This document shows positions 44,391-55,449 of a DNA stretch of 64,000 bases, in pieces. The DNA comes from Lepidodermella squamata (lineage: Eukaryota > Gastrotricha). The stretch lies in assembly GCA_047495785.1 (NCBI GenBank), contig JBLDXI010000055.1, forward strand, positions 1,984,001 through 2,048,000, in the 5' to 3' direction. Position 1 is the first letter of the stretch. Every line of letters begins with the position of its first letter. A program made the position numbers and the translations under genes. The notes under the pieces are model-generated. The model searched no databases. It was not told where the DNA came from and saw only the letters and a program-made list of their open reading frames with translations.

Positions 44391-45369
44391 TCAGCGAAAA
44401 ACATGCTCGCGATACCATTTCAACTCCTTGATGCTCTCTTTGATGTCCGACATTGCCCTGCAATAAAAATAATACATGTTAGCATCGAAAGCTGGAAAAT
44501 TTAACACAAGCTTTTAGCTGGTCAGATTCTATTAGGTTTCATAAGCGAATTTATGTATCCGAGCAGCATAAGTTCAATCAGGTGCCCGTAGAAAACGGTT
44601 TTAAAACTGATAAGAACTACGTTAACCCGGAAGTCATTTCGGATAGGAGCCATGTTGGGAACGCACTTACCGATGAGTGCCCTCTTTCGGGGGTAGATCT
44701 TTCGCCACGTCTGGGTACCATCTTCGAACCAGCTCTTTGACAGTTGAAACATCCACAATTCGATAGTGCAAATACTTCAAAAATCGCGGCATATGCACAG
44801 CTGAGAAATAAACCTATGTTGATAATGACCTATTGACACAGAGTTTCTTACCCAAGAATGCTTTGTCACAATGGACACTGGACCCAGCCAAAGGGCATTT
44901 ACCTTCCGGACAGTACTTAGATACAAAATCAAGTAACTGATGCTCAACTTCAGGCACGGTCAATCTGCTCTGCTTAACTTGATCAATCAGGCCCGATTTT
45001 CCATGAGTGCTCTTGCACCAATCATCCATTGAATCAAGAATCTCATTTGGGCAACTCAGCACAACATGAGGTCCTTCAACTATTTCATCAAGATTCGGCC
45101 CAGACACGAGACACGCTACTTCAATTATTTTCTCTTTCGTTACATCCAGCCCGGTCATCTGAAACAGCCAAGTACTAGATTGAAGAAAATAGCGCGGCAC
45201 TGTAACCCACTTCCATATCGATCCATACAAGATTATCAGCGCTTTTTGCAAGATGGGATGTCATTCGACAGTCAGCGGCATACACAAGGTTGACGCGTGA
45301 AAGTTGAGCGCAGGTTGATCGCAGAAAATTATGTCTTAACACTGAATTAATCAGCTTTGTAAAAACCAT
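44391..45369 (-). CDS. REXO2: oligoribonuclease (3'-5' exonuclease)
   Basis: Four exons (45211-45369, 44852-45158, 44671-44800, 44391-44457) give 220 residues. A basic, Ser/Leu-rich stretch (residues 1-35) looks like a mitochondrial presequence. All DEDDh residues are visible: WIDMEMTGLD (D, E), the Asp in [19 protein letters not shown] (D), and the His-Asp pair in [11 protein letters not shown]. The enzyme degrades di- and short oligoribonucleotides in mitochondria and cytosol. The splice into MTGLD recreates the canonical motif. The start is 103 nt from the CWC25 stop, and a TTTTTTGTCTAG acceptor-like sequence ends four nt before the ATG. Confidence 0.95.
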
Positions 45370-45472
45370 TAAACTAGACAAAAAATATTATTCACCCTTT
45401 AGAAAGAAATGTAATAATTTTATTGAGCAAATCACATAAAAACAAGGAGAGAAAAACACAGTTCGGCAAATT

Positions 45473-47238
45473 TCATCGCTTCAAAAATTTGTCGCCACCG
45501 GAAATTAAATCGTTACCCCGCCGCTGCACATTGAACTTGTTACGCTGCACTCGATCTCCGACCGATGTTTTATCTGCATGGTCCAACATAGTGCCCCTGT
45601 TCAAATGATGTAAAAGATTGAAAGCATCAAAATAAAACGAAACAATCATTACTGTAGGAAAGAAGCTTTTGCGCCTTTGCGCATTTCTTCCTCAACCTCC
45701 AGTTCGTGCCGCTCTTCTTCGCGATAACGCTTGACGTTTTGCACTCGTTCAACGTTGCGCTCTTGTCCAGCCGCGAGCATTTCTTGTCGTTTACGCTCCA
45801 TAGAGGCAGGTGAGAGTTTGCGACCTTTCTTGACGGCAGCTGAGCTAGCAGCCTTACGGCGATCGGCTGGAGACCGAGATTTCGATCTGGATCGGTCACG
45901 CCGGTGATCTCGGTGGTCTCGAGCCGGCCGTGGGGATCGTGACTTAGTCCGTCGTCTATCCCTTGAGTGAGATCTCGACCGAGATCGATCTTTAGGTGCG
46001 CGATGTTGGAAATTTCGATCCCGTCGATCATCCGTTCGCTTAAAGCTCATTTCGACCGATTCTTGTTTGGGCCGCCTGTCTGATGGCTTTGGCTGTGACT
46101 TGCTGTGCTGCGGCTTCTGAGGGCGTTGAGGTTTTCGGCTGCGCACAGGCGATCCACTTTCGCTACCACTAGCACTATCCTCGCGACCACCGCCAGGTCG
46201 AAGTTTTTCTCGCTCTTTCTTTTCCTCGGCTTTACGCGCTAGCTTTTCGGCCATCTCTTCTTCTGCCTTCATTTTGTGAACTGAATGAAAAAAACCCATT
46301 GAAAATGAATTCAAGCTTGCAAGTAGTTAATTGTCAGATATAAGAGTAATAAACGAGAGATGATGACCTCCTAAGTGCAATTATCGGGTAGAGCAATTTT
46401 CCGAGTGACTTGAAGTAATTCTCTATAGGCGTCGGTAGAAAATTGCCGAAGAAGTCATCTACATTTCTTATCACACAGCCTAGTTTCAATCTAGTAGGCT
46501 TACCCTGAGCTTCTTTTTCCTTCAGCGCATTCATATATCCTTCGAGAAGATCATCGCCACTGCTGGAGGACGATGATGACGAGGAACGACTGCGACTGCG
46601 ACTTCGGCGTTTCTTCCTATGATGCCGGCTTTGGTGACCAGATTTGTTAGATGCTAGCTGAAGTTTCAAAATCATAACCAGTCAAAGTTGAACAAGCTAA
46701 ACCTAACAACAATTACCATTACAGACGCCTTCATGGCCTTTTCTTCGTTTTTCTGTTGTAATATACGCAGATATTGCTTTAGCAAGTTATCGCCGTCTTC
46801 GTCGTCCACTTTCGTCGAAGAAGAAGCGGCTTGGCTGGCGGGCGTTGGCTGTGGTTGGCGACGCGATGAGATCATTCCAATCATATCCTGTAGTTTCCTC
46901 ATCTTCAAGGGATTCTTCAACATCTCACGCTTCTCGTCTTCTTCGCGTTTCCGAATTTGAAATAAGGGATCATCACGCATTTTGGCCTGCATGTCAATGC
47001 TGATTCGCTGAGCCTCGATTTCTTCCGCACTCATCGTGCCGCCAGTGGCTTGTTGCTGCAACTCGGTGCGGATTGACTGGCGGTTGAGGCCATCGACACC
47101 GCCGAGGTCCCGCGTAGCAGCTGCTGCAGAAGTGAACGTATTCAAGTGTTCAACTTTCTCAATTTTCCTTCCCAATAAGAACGTCTCCGGGTCAGCACGC
47201 TCTTGCTTGTAAAGAAACTCGATGCGATCGTTCGACAT
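45473..47238 (-). CDS. CWC25: spliceosome factor CWC25, N-terminally short
   Basis: Four exons (46723-47238, 46504-46657, 45653-46280, 45473-45596) give 473 residues. The family blocks are RIEFLYKQERADPETFLLGRKI near the start (matching the DWMYQGP...EYLLGRPI region) and MRDDPLFQIRKREEDEKRE. RS-rich domains follow, then RKRQEMLAAG, and the C-terminal box SVGDRVQRNKFNVQRR and DKFLKR. CWC25 is a step-one splicing factor that stabilises the branch helix in the spliceosome. The conserved N-terminal Cir_N helix (with its SWHP-type motif) is not found upstream. Instead, TTTTTTCTCTAG sits 12 nt before the ATG used. It is the first gene of the tightly spaced minus-strand cluster. Confidence 0.8.
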
Positions 47239-47438
47239 TTCTATTAATTCACCTAGAGAAAAAAGAATAATAATTTTTCTATTAAAAATCTGAGCTTGTC
47301 TAGCTTTATTTTCTTGCAGAAAAACCATAACCAATATGGAACACATGCGATATATCACCATGTAGGAATGAGAAATGTTAGCACTTTTGGCGTTTTACAA
47401 TTATACATTATATTTAAAGCTTATTATTTCTAAAGTGT

Positions 47439-47516
47439 GCCTGTCACGCCCAGCAACATCGGGTACAGTCATTTTGTCGGAACAAATTTGTGACTCCACC
47501 GTCATAAGTGACAAGC
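47439..47516 (-). promoter_or_regulatory. SECIS element of SELENOF
   Basis: On the minus strand GCTTGTCAC and GTGACAGGC form the lower stem. ATGAC opposite CGATG gives the non-Watson-Crick UGA/GA core, GGTGGAGTCA pairs with TGACTGTACC above it, and the apical loop begins with CAAA. This is the eukaryotic SECIS layout. It lies about 70 nt after the SELENOF stop and would recruit SBP2 for UGA recoding. Confidence 0.8.
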
Positions 47517-47586
47517 GGGCAATAAAAAGATTGCGATATTAACCACATTATCCACGAAGTAGCCTTACATAACACGACTCGTTTTT

Positions 47587-48303
47587 CTAAGCATCGCTAG
47601 GAAGAGCGGATGCATCAGCGCCGAGGTCCAACCGCAAGTTGAAGAACTCGGTGATGGTATCCGTGTCCCATTTGTCGATGGCCAGAGTTTCGGCAGCGTC
47701 GCCCGATTGATCAAGCAGTTTGACAACAGGCTCGGCACCGCGCAAGTAACGAATCGTCAGTCCAGGGAACTTGTTTGGCAGTTCACTCTTGACAAAGGCT
47801 AAAAAACCAGAAATTTTAGGCGTCTCATCAGGTACTTCTCTCTTGTCTCATACCTTCAATTTGTGGATAATGTGGCAATTTTCATCTAAAAGCATGCATT
47901 TAAGAAATGCTAATGGTAATACCAGCAAGAGCAATTTACCCGCAGATTTCGAGAATAGCATACTTGTACACCTTTTGTTTTTGGCCGGTTGAGCCGGAAT
48001 CGTCTTCATGACAGCAGCGAACACACGACGGCTTCAAAAGATCGAGACCAAAGCGATCCAAGTCACCGCAGTGATTGCACATCAGATTTTGGCTGTAACC
48101 CAGCGCAAAGCATTCTTCCGCCCCGAATTTCGGCAGTGACTCGGCAACAGCCTTCATTGTGAAATATGTAACATATGCAGATGCAAAGTCAAGGGTCCTA
48201 GCCTGGTGAAAGGCTCCGAATTCCGAGTAAATCAACTTACCGAAACATAAAAGTGCAAAAACGAAACGAAACAGGTGACAAGCTGAACAGCTAGCACCTG
48301 CAT
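47587..48303 (-). CDS. SELENOF: selenoprotein F (15-kDa selenoprotein)
   Basis: Four exons (48241-48303, 47940-48202, 47854-47885, 47587-47798) give 189 residues including one selenocysteine. A signal peptide is followed by the cysteine-rich UGGT-binding region (EECFALGYSQNLMCNHC, CVRCCHED). The redox centre is CG-Sec-K, where Sec is the in-frame TGA at 47882-47884. A thioredoxin-like domain follows (PQIEAFVKSELPNKFPG, IRYLRGAEPVVKLLD). The 32-nt exon 3 carries the Sec codon. Sequence after the TGA continues the family without a gap, and a SECIS candidate follows in the 3' UTR, so the TGA is recoded rather than a stop. The protein works in endoplasmic reticulum glycoprotein folding control. 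Confidence 0.93.
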
Positions 48304-48819
48304 CGTCGTTCGCAATTTAAGACTGCTTTAACACCCTCTATGACGCGTACAGTGTATACTTCTTTCTTCAAAACCTAGTGTAACAGAATTAAGCTCTGTA
48401 TTAAGTGATGTTACTTCTAGAAATGATGAAAAGTTCGAAAATGGAGATTAGTAAAAGAAATTTCTGCAGATGTGAAATCGCTGCCGTTCCGTAAATGACT
48501 TCTCATTTAAAAAACCTAGAAAAGCTCATTCAATTTCCAGCGACTCACTTTTATTCAAAGCTCAACATATCGCGCTTCGGCCACCACAAATGTTAATTAC
48601 ATACATAGTCATATTTATTGTAGCAGCATATAACAGTAAACAGTTACGTTTAATATGTACCCTTGTCTCTCAGACAAAATTCAACGTTGCTTCCTGTGTG
48701 AAGGGTTGATAGAAACAATCGTTAATGACTGCTAAAAAATCAGTTGCTGTATTAAAAGAAAGAAAATGCAAAGTAAGGAATAGCGCAATAGATGCAGCTA
48801 TAATTCTCAATCAAGATTT
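48304..48819. other. intergenic within the minus-strand gene row
   Basis: No gene seen. The longer gap suggests SELENOF has its own promoter here. Confidence 0.5.
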
Positions 48820-51800
48820 CTACTCAGTCGTCGTTGGTGTCTTGATGTTAAATCCAAGCTTTTTAGCCAGGCTCAGAAGCTGAGTTATCTCCGCGGGCGC
48901 TGGGCCGCTCGATGCATCGCCTTTTTCCTTTTCTGATTTTTCAGACTTGGAAAGAGAAGTGGTCGAGGATGACGATTTGACTGCCGAAGAGCCGCTCTTT
49001 GAAGACTGCTGAGCAGATGACGACATTCCAGATATTATTGATGGATTGAGTGCGTACGGATTCTGCTCCCATCGAGCGTTGCTTTGAGGCAGCGAGGGAT
49101 TCACCGGGAGAGCGTATGGATTGCGTGACTGATTGGACTGCGAACTTTGAGAGGAAATTTGTTGTTGTTGTTGTTGTTGCTGCTGCTGTTGCTGTTGCGA
49201 CTGGTTCTGATTGCCGAACAGAGGAGGGATTCCTGCAGTAGGGTCAGGTCTGGAAGCGAATAATCCAGCCGGACCAGCGGCAGCTAGCGTGCTCAACAGC
49301 TGTTGCAAATGTTGCTGTGCCTGAGCTGAGTTCGTGTAAGGTCCCAACGCAGGCCGCTGCGGTCCGCCGGAAGACGACAATAATGGCGGTATGTTGAACG
49401 GAAACTGCGACCCGCCACTGGACGCCCCATTAGACTGCGGATTTTGCATGCCAGGTGGACGGATCAGTGGAGGTGGACCGGCAAAGCGGGCGTGCTGTAG
49501 CAGCTGTTGCTGCAGGGCGGCCAAATGTGAAGGCACGGCACCTGTCTGGAATGGCGGCAGTTGCGGTGGCGGCTGTTGCAATTGAGCCTGATTGATTGGG
49601 GGAGGCGGTTGACCGAACTGCGGCAAATTAGGATACTGGACATTAGTCTGGCCCATTTCGGAGCTAGCATTTATTTGCTGCTGTAAGGTTAGGGCTGGCG
49701 AGTTGCTAGCAGCTTTCTGCGGCATACCGGCAATGTTTATTGTTAATTTCGGCGGTGGCACATTCACATTCACAGCAGTCGGCAGATTTACCGGCGGCGG
49801 CGGAGCAGAATGGAACACGGGTTGTTTGCCTGAAGAAGGTGCAGAAGATGGCGAAGAACCCGCTTGTGCCGATGAGATAGCAGATGCTGAGGAAGAATTG
49901 GGCGCGCTTGACGCAGGCGGAACCGAAGAAAATGTGCGGGGTAATTCGAAGCGCGTTGATGACTTCAGAACATTGTTTAGACTAGCTCGCACTCGGTTCG
50001 CGATTTGCGACATCATATCTTGTGTAAACGGCTTGGAAGCCGATGCTGAATTGGCAACTGGGCGCTTCGGCATTTGCAACTCGTCATCGTCTTCCTCGTC
50101 TTGTTTAGCACCCATCTGAGGTAGAGGGACGAACGCACCACCAGCCTCCTCGGATACGCCATATGTTGCAGAAGTAGCTTCGGCGTCAGAAAACATTGCT
50201 GCATTTCCGACAGCCGATGTTTCATCATCCGGCGGTGGCGGTAGAAAATCTGATGGCGCTAGTAGCGACTCTCGGAGCCGCGGTCTTGGTGGACCCATAG
50301 TTCGCAGCTCAGGGTTGAATACAATTTCTTTGTGTCGCCACATATTCGTATTACGAAGAGTCATATAGCGCGAGAGAACGTCATCCCGGTTGTAGGGTAC
50401 GTCTTCGTCCTCGTAAAAACGAATTTTAACCAACTGAGTAGTCGAGCCCTTCTTGCGGAATTCGATACCTTGAACAGGCTGGCAATAGCCGATGTGTTCC
50501 GGAGATGCGGGTAAATTCATTTCATTGACCAGTAAATTAGCGATCAAGTCTCGGAACTCGTTTTCAGTCGAGAATTGCAAACCAGACACAACAAGACCGT
50601 TGCCTCGATTCTGACGAACGTTTTTTTCTTTGTCGAGGAATTCCGGATCTTCAATCAACTTCATGGTGCGTTTGACATCAAGGTCCTCGCCGGTTTCTTG
50701 ATCAACATCCTGAAAATTAACCGCAACTTCAAAATAAGTCAACAAGAAACGGTAAAAGGCTGGTAAGATCCAAGATAGGCCCAATCGGGACCACAGAAGT
50801 AAAGTATCGATCAATCAATTCAATACATATTAAATATAATTAATAATGCCGTTCACATTATATACTTTTCAACTAAAACACCTATATAACAATAATTGTA
50901 GGATTTGAAATGCCGTTCAAAATGATACTGGGTTAAGGTCTTACCTTTAGAGACAAGGCTATTTTCGGCTGGTTTGAAATAACTTTGACGTATACAGTCT
51001 GGCCCATCTGCACAACTTCGTCAACATTGGTCACATACCCATCGCGTTTCATCTTTATAAATTAGAATTATAAAAAAGCTTACTAGGAGTAAACGGACAA
51101 CATACCTCACTGATATGGACAAGACCGTACAACTTATTTCGCAGCCCCATCATCAGGCAGAAAAAGCCGAACGGTTTGATAGCTGCAACCACAGCTTCAT
51201 AAATCTGAAAACGTCAATATGCATATTTCTCGCATTACAGAGCTGGAAAAAATAAAAACTCACTTCACCAATATCAGGGTATTTCTCACCCTCGAACCCA
51301 TTAGCACCTTCTTCAAAGTCAGAGAAATCACCGTAATAATCGCTGTTCTTCCGAGCACCCCGCTTGCGGTTGTCATGGTTGTTCTTGGAGCTGTGCTTCT
51401 TTTGACGGCTGGTTGGCCGTGATTTTCGTCGCGAGCCATCGCTTCCAGATGATCTAGAGCTAGCCAAAGGTGACGCAGGGCCGATGTCTTCAGGGCTGGG
51501 AGAACGTGGAGGTGACGGAGAGGCAGGAGGAGACGGCGATCTTGGCGGCGAGGGAGACTTTGGCGAAGGTGATGACGAGCGCTTACGACCCTTTTTTCTC
51601 CCTGGTGACGGGGAATGACGTTTTTTGTTTTTCTGTTTCACAGAATGCCTACAAAAAATGTAAGTCATGGCATCTCAATTTTTTTATCAATCGAGGCATA
51701 CGAGGAGCGAGTTCTGGATTTGTCATCGAATTTCTTTGATGAAACGATAGGAGAGCGAGATCGACTTCGACGAATTCTAGAGTCCTTTGTCAGCTTAGAA

Positions 51801-51919
51801 ACGTTTGAATCACTTCGACGATGCGATTGGTCATTCCGTGGTGAGCGACTGCTGCTGCGTTTCCTAGATTTCTTAGATCGAATGTCAGCATAGCGAGCTT
51901 GACCTGCGATATTATCCAT
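48820..51919 (-). CDS. RS-rich S1-domain protein with polyQ/P tail
   Basis: Five exons (51702-51919, 51264-51648, 51106-51204, 50945-51052, 48820-50709) give 899 residues. Residues 1-195 are Arg-Ser and Ser-Pro rich like a splicing regulator. An S1 RNA-binding domain follows (about 197-275: GFFCLMMGLRNKLYGLVHIS, QTVYVKVI, IALSLKDVDQETGEDLD), close in style to the S1 domain of DHX8 and ZCCHC17. Residues about 300-440 form an unrecognised conserved-looking domain (EFRDLIANLLVNEMNLP, VKIRFYEDEDVPYNRDDVL). The rest is low complexity rich in Q, P, A and S, with a pure Gln run encoded at 49160-49198. No helicase domain is present, so it is not DHX8. A nuclear RNA-processing role is inferred from composition and the S1 domain only. 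Confidence 0.75.
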
Positions 51920-52559
51920 TTTATTCTAGAAGGAATAAAAGGAAAGAATATTGTGAAAGAGAGGCATCATAACTCAAACGAAATGACATAATTAGTTAGG
52001 TATTACTAGTACCTACATAACGAATTAAGTGCTTTATATAAGGATAAAGAGGGGATTGTTGTATTTATAACAAAAGACAGCGAGGCGGTGTTGAGTATTT
52101 GCCATTTGCCATTCGCTAATCTCAGATAAGAGTTTACTCTTTCTTCAATCATGGAAGGTATAGTATGGGGTAGGGTATTGACAAGCCGGGCGCCACGAAC
52201 GACTCAACGAGATGACCATAAGTTTAGCGTAGTGGCTAGTCCGACAAGCATCGAAGAGGACTGTACTGGATGCGCAGACCTTCTGCTGAACGCCCCTAAC
52301 TGGGGATGACGAAAAACTAAGTAATTAGATGTTGGTTCCTCTGGGCATTCCGACCATTACATGAGAACGGCCGCCCACGTCTAGGCCCTTAAGCGGTGGC
52401 TGCGGGCGTGTCCATGTCAGAAGTTCGAAATCGAAAGTCGCACCACATCAGTCAAAAACCTTAAGCTAAAAGCATCCAAGAGCGATACCAGTCGATCGCA
52501 CTTCTAAGGTAGGGTACTGACAAGCCGGGCGCCGCGCTAATCGAAAAAAAGCGCGGCGA
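51920..52559. other. intergenic with direct repeats
   Basis: A 26-nt word (GGTAGGGTATTGACAAGC continuing CGGGCGCC) occurs at 52169-52194 and, with one change, at 52508-52533. The 339-nt spacing may mark a duplicated or nested repeat. No gene seen. Confidence 0.5.
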
Positions 52560-52970
52560 AGATTTGGGTCGCGGAAAAAGATGGATCGATGTTCGACCCT
52601 GCCACTATTTCTTGTGATTTGACAGTGATTTTCCAGGCCTTGGGTTGATACCTTTATCTAACCTCAAACCTATATCAAATTCGCTAGGACAGTCAGTATT
52701 CAGCTTATTGTAAAATACTGCGTGGCCTTCAGGTAGCCGCTTTCGGAGCTGGAAATTCGGGGATCCACCTCTTACACTGGGTTTCGGTTTTCGGCAGCCA
52801 GCCCTTTCGCCTTTTGTCATCAGGCGCTCACCAGAGAGGTAGCGAAAGAGGTGGCTGCGCTCGCCGTCGCCAGTCGCCAGCTGAAGCCTGAGAACACGAG
52901 TGATGTGGAGGCTTCTAGCCCTCGACTCAATTTGGACCAGATGTAGTCCCATTGTATTTATTAACTAAAA
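52560..52970 (-). mobile_element. LINE 3' end, decayed
   Basis: Read on the minus strand, the end matches the intact LINE's 3' UTR closely (CCCAAGGCCTGG, AATCACAAGAAATAGTGGCAGGGTC), followed by a degenerate ATCGATCCATC tail. The upstream 115 codons resemble the C-terminal tail of LINE proteins (EGHAVFYNKLNTDCPSEFD). Confidence 0.7.
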
Positions 52971-53044
52971 ATGTTAGTTACAATTTGTTGAGTATAACAG
53001 CAAAGTATATTTAAATTTATGGTGAACATGAAATTTTAAAAATT

Positions 53045-53815
53045 TGGCGCTCGCTCACGCGTCCATAACAACCTGCCCATTCGTCTGCGCGACAGAAAAC
53101 GAAGCGAGGAACTGCGGAACAGCCTGAAGCTCGACGATCTAGCTACTCGGCGCCGCAAGCGATACTCCGCCTTCGTGAAGAAGCTCCAAGTCAACGGGCA
53201 TAATGACTAATAATAGGTGCAAAGCGAACGGTAAACAATAAAAGATTTGAGAGCTAAAGTCGCCGGAAAATTTGCCATGCAATCACTGCGACCTGAATCT
53301 CGGCATCAAGCGCCACTACTACCTTCCGCCTCCACATCTGCCGGCCAGCTGACGGTCAGATTTCGGGGGACAGCGCTGATAAGAGACGAGCACGGCATGC
53401 AGAACGTACGAAAGCTAATGAACAATTTTGTGAGAGGCGCCTTATAACTACTTCGTGTTTTCCTACTATCTTTTCTCCTTATTACCTATATAGCACCTTA
53501 GTCTATGTTTCTCTTCTTTTCTTGTCACTATGGTTTCAGAGAGATCAGCTGATGGAGAGTGTTTACGCAAACTTCTTGTTTGTTATGGGCGTATAACGGC
53601 ATAGCCGTCGCCTTCGCTTCTCATTTCCAACTACGAGTAGACTAGTAAACCAGCGGCGTCGACTGATTGTTTCTTTCCAGCGTGGCTATGAAAAGAGTCC
53701 TCTACAATTTTCATGATTTCTATTTCTATGTCTATATGTCCTGTGTGCGTGTGTGTGAGAGTCAAAAGTTGTCAACAAACTTACCGCAATAAAACTTTGA
53801 ACTTTGAACTTTGAA
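53045..53815 (+). mobile_element. LINE 3' fragment with ACTTTGA tail
   Basis: The opening 170 nt encode NNLPIRLRDRKRSEELRNSL and RRKRYSAFVKKLQ, typical of LINE C-termini. After a UTR the fragment ends with AATAAA and three tandem ACTTTGA-type units (53791-53815). The tail differs from the ATCC tail, so this is a different LINE family. Confidence 0.6.
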
Positions 53816-54040
53816 GGAAAGGAATCTGCTGAACATCGCGGAAGTGATCAGTAAAGCTCTCCGAGAAACCAGCCAGAACAACGATGCAGCAAGATGAACG
53901 CAGTTATAATAGATTCGAGCCTTCCGTGCCCTAACGACGATCGGTGCTGCGTGCTTGGTCCTCTACTATTCATTTTACATATAAACGATCTTCCTTCCGT
54001 CATGCAGCGTTGCGTGATAAACTATGAATGGGTGATATGG
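53816..54040 (+). mobile_element. LINE reverse transcriptase fragment
   Basis: LGPLLFILHINDLPSVMQRC is encoded at about 53,957-54,017 with frame damage upstream, matching the RT motif before the YADD box. It directly abuts the tail of the previous fragment, which suggests nested insertion. Confidence 0.55.
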
Positions 54041-55449
54041 AAACTCGGCTGAAAAAAGTATCCGGCGCTATCAATGAAGAGTGCATATCTCCTCAGGAGC
54101 TAGCAGGGAGCTTGTTTGTGCCCGCCCTTTAACTTGCCCGATTAACTTGTCATTATGGAGCATTGGATCCATGCCTACACTTTCCGAGTTCAATGAGTTG
54201 ACGATAGGTTAGATAGTTACGCTATTTACGTATCTACGTATCCGTCAACTATCGGATTACTGCACCGTCGCCAGGCCGAACCATCACTCTCAATTGCGTA
54301 CAATTTGGTCATGTGATTATCAAAACTACAGCTCGGAGTAGAACATGACCAGAAATTGTGGTAGCGGTTGTCAAATCTCTGACTGTGCCTTAATGTTCGA
54401 CAAGCAGCCGATTGATTGGCCTGATTAGCCGTGCCGAGTTACCATGATTATCTTCACTTCGCCGTTCACCTGTCCATGGCAACGTATCTAGTTAGGGATT
54501 GCATTTTTCTGTCTCAACAAAGCAATCAAAAGCATCTACAGCACAATGCAGGAAATGCTGGGTTCAGTCGATTCAGGCCCTGGTGAATTTACTTGCTGGT
54601 AGCAATCCAACTGCTGAGTTTCATGCTTGCCTTTCGTCATCGTGAAGCTATTCAAATTGACAAGAAAATGTCATTGGCTGAGCCGAATCACGGTCCAATT
54701 TTAACACGATTCTTTGTAATTGTACTTACCTATGGCAACGTTATCAAGCGAATGCGTGCTGGTTGATTCCAATTGTTAATCACAATAAAATAATTTTATT
54801 TTGCTTTGTCAAATTTTTACCCACTTGTTTAGGACCATTGTAGGACAACGCAGGATGAAATTCGGGCTTCTCTGGAGAGGGTTGGTTGGCACCAGCCAGT
54901 CATCAACATTGCTTTCGCGCAAACATCGGCATCAACGCAGAAAGTAGTCATACTCGAATATGAGTCTTCTTCAAAAGCTGCGGAGTTTCTTCGAGATCGG
55001 ATTGGAGTTTGTCAGTAAGGTGGGCCACACGGTTTAATCTCGAAGGACAAGTTTTAGTAATAGATCGGATTGGAGCGAGCAAAATGCTGAATTTACAGCG
55101 AAATGCAATCGTTTGCGCCGAAGTTCGCCCCTTCTTTTACGTCCAAGTCATCGATTTCTCCGGATAATTCTTCATCACGAGACCTAGTGCACCTATATGG
55201 CGCTGTTCGCTGTCTGATCCCGCTTACTATGCTGCCAGCTTGGTGAATCTATGCTACTAGAAAGTCTTTCTATCATGTTTTCGCTCGAGTCTGGCCAACG
55301 CATCAGACCAATCGATCGCTAGGTTTCTCGACGAAAGTTTCAGTGGAGATTTCGCCGTTGACATCGAGCCTCTCCTCTAGGATGAATTCGGAGAAAAACG
55401 TGCCAAGTCGATCCTATCTTTATTCGGACAATGCCGTACTCGTCGCCGC
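54041..55449. other. intergenic, likely transposon debris
   Basis: No clear feature; several short frames but none recognisable. Confidence 0.4.

Noticed and set aside
45423-45608. Plus-strand 61-codon frame that looks like a small basic ribosomal protein
   Set aside because: It is antisense to the last CWC25 exon, whose encoded C-terminal box matches the family.
47882-47884. TGA in SELENOF as a premature stop (pseudogene)
   Set aside because: Family sequence, splice sites and a SECIS all continue past it, so Sec recoding is the better explanation.
50332-50514. Plus frames opposite the S1-domain gene
   Set aside because: Antisense shadows of a well-supported five-exon gene.
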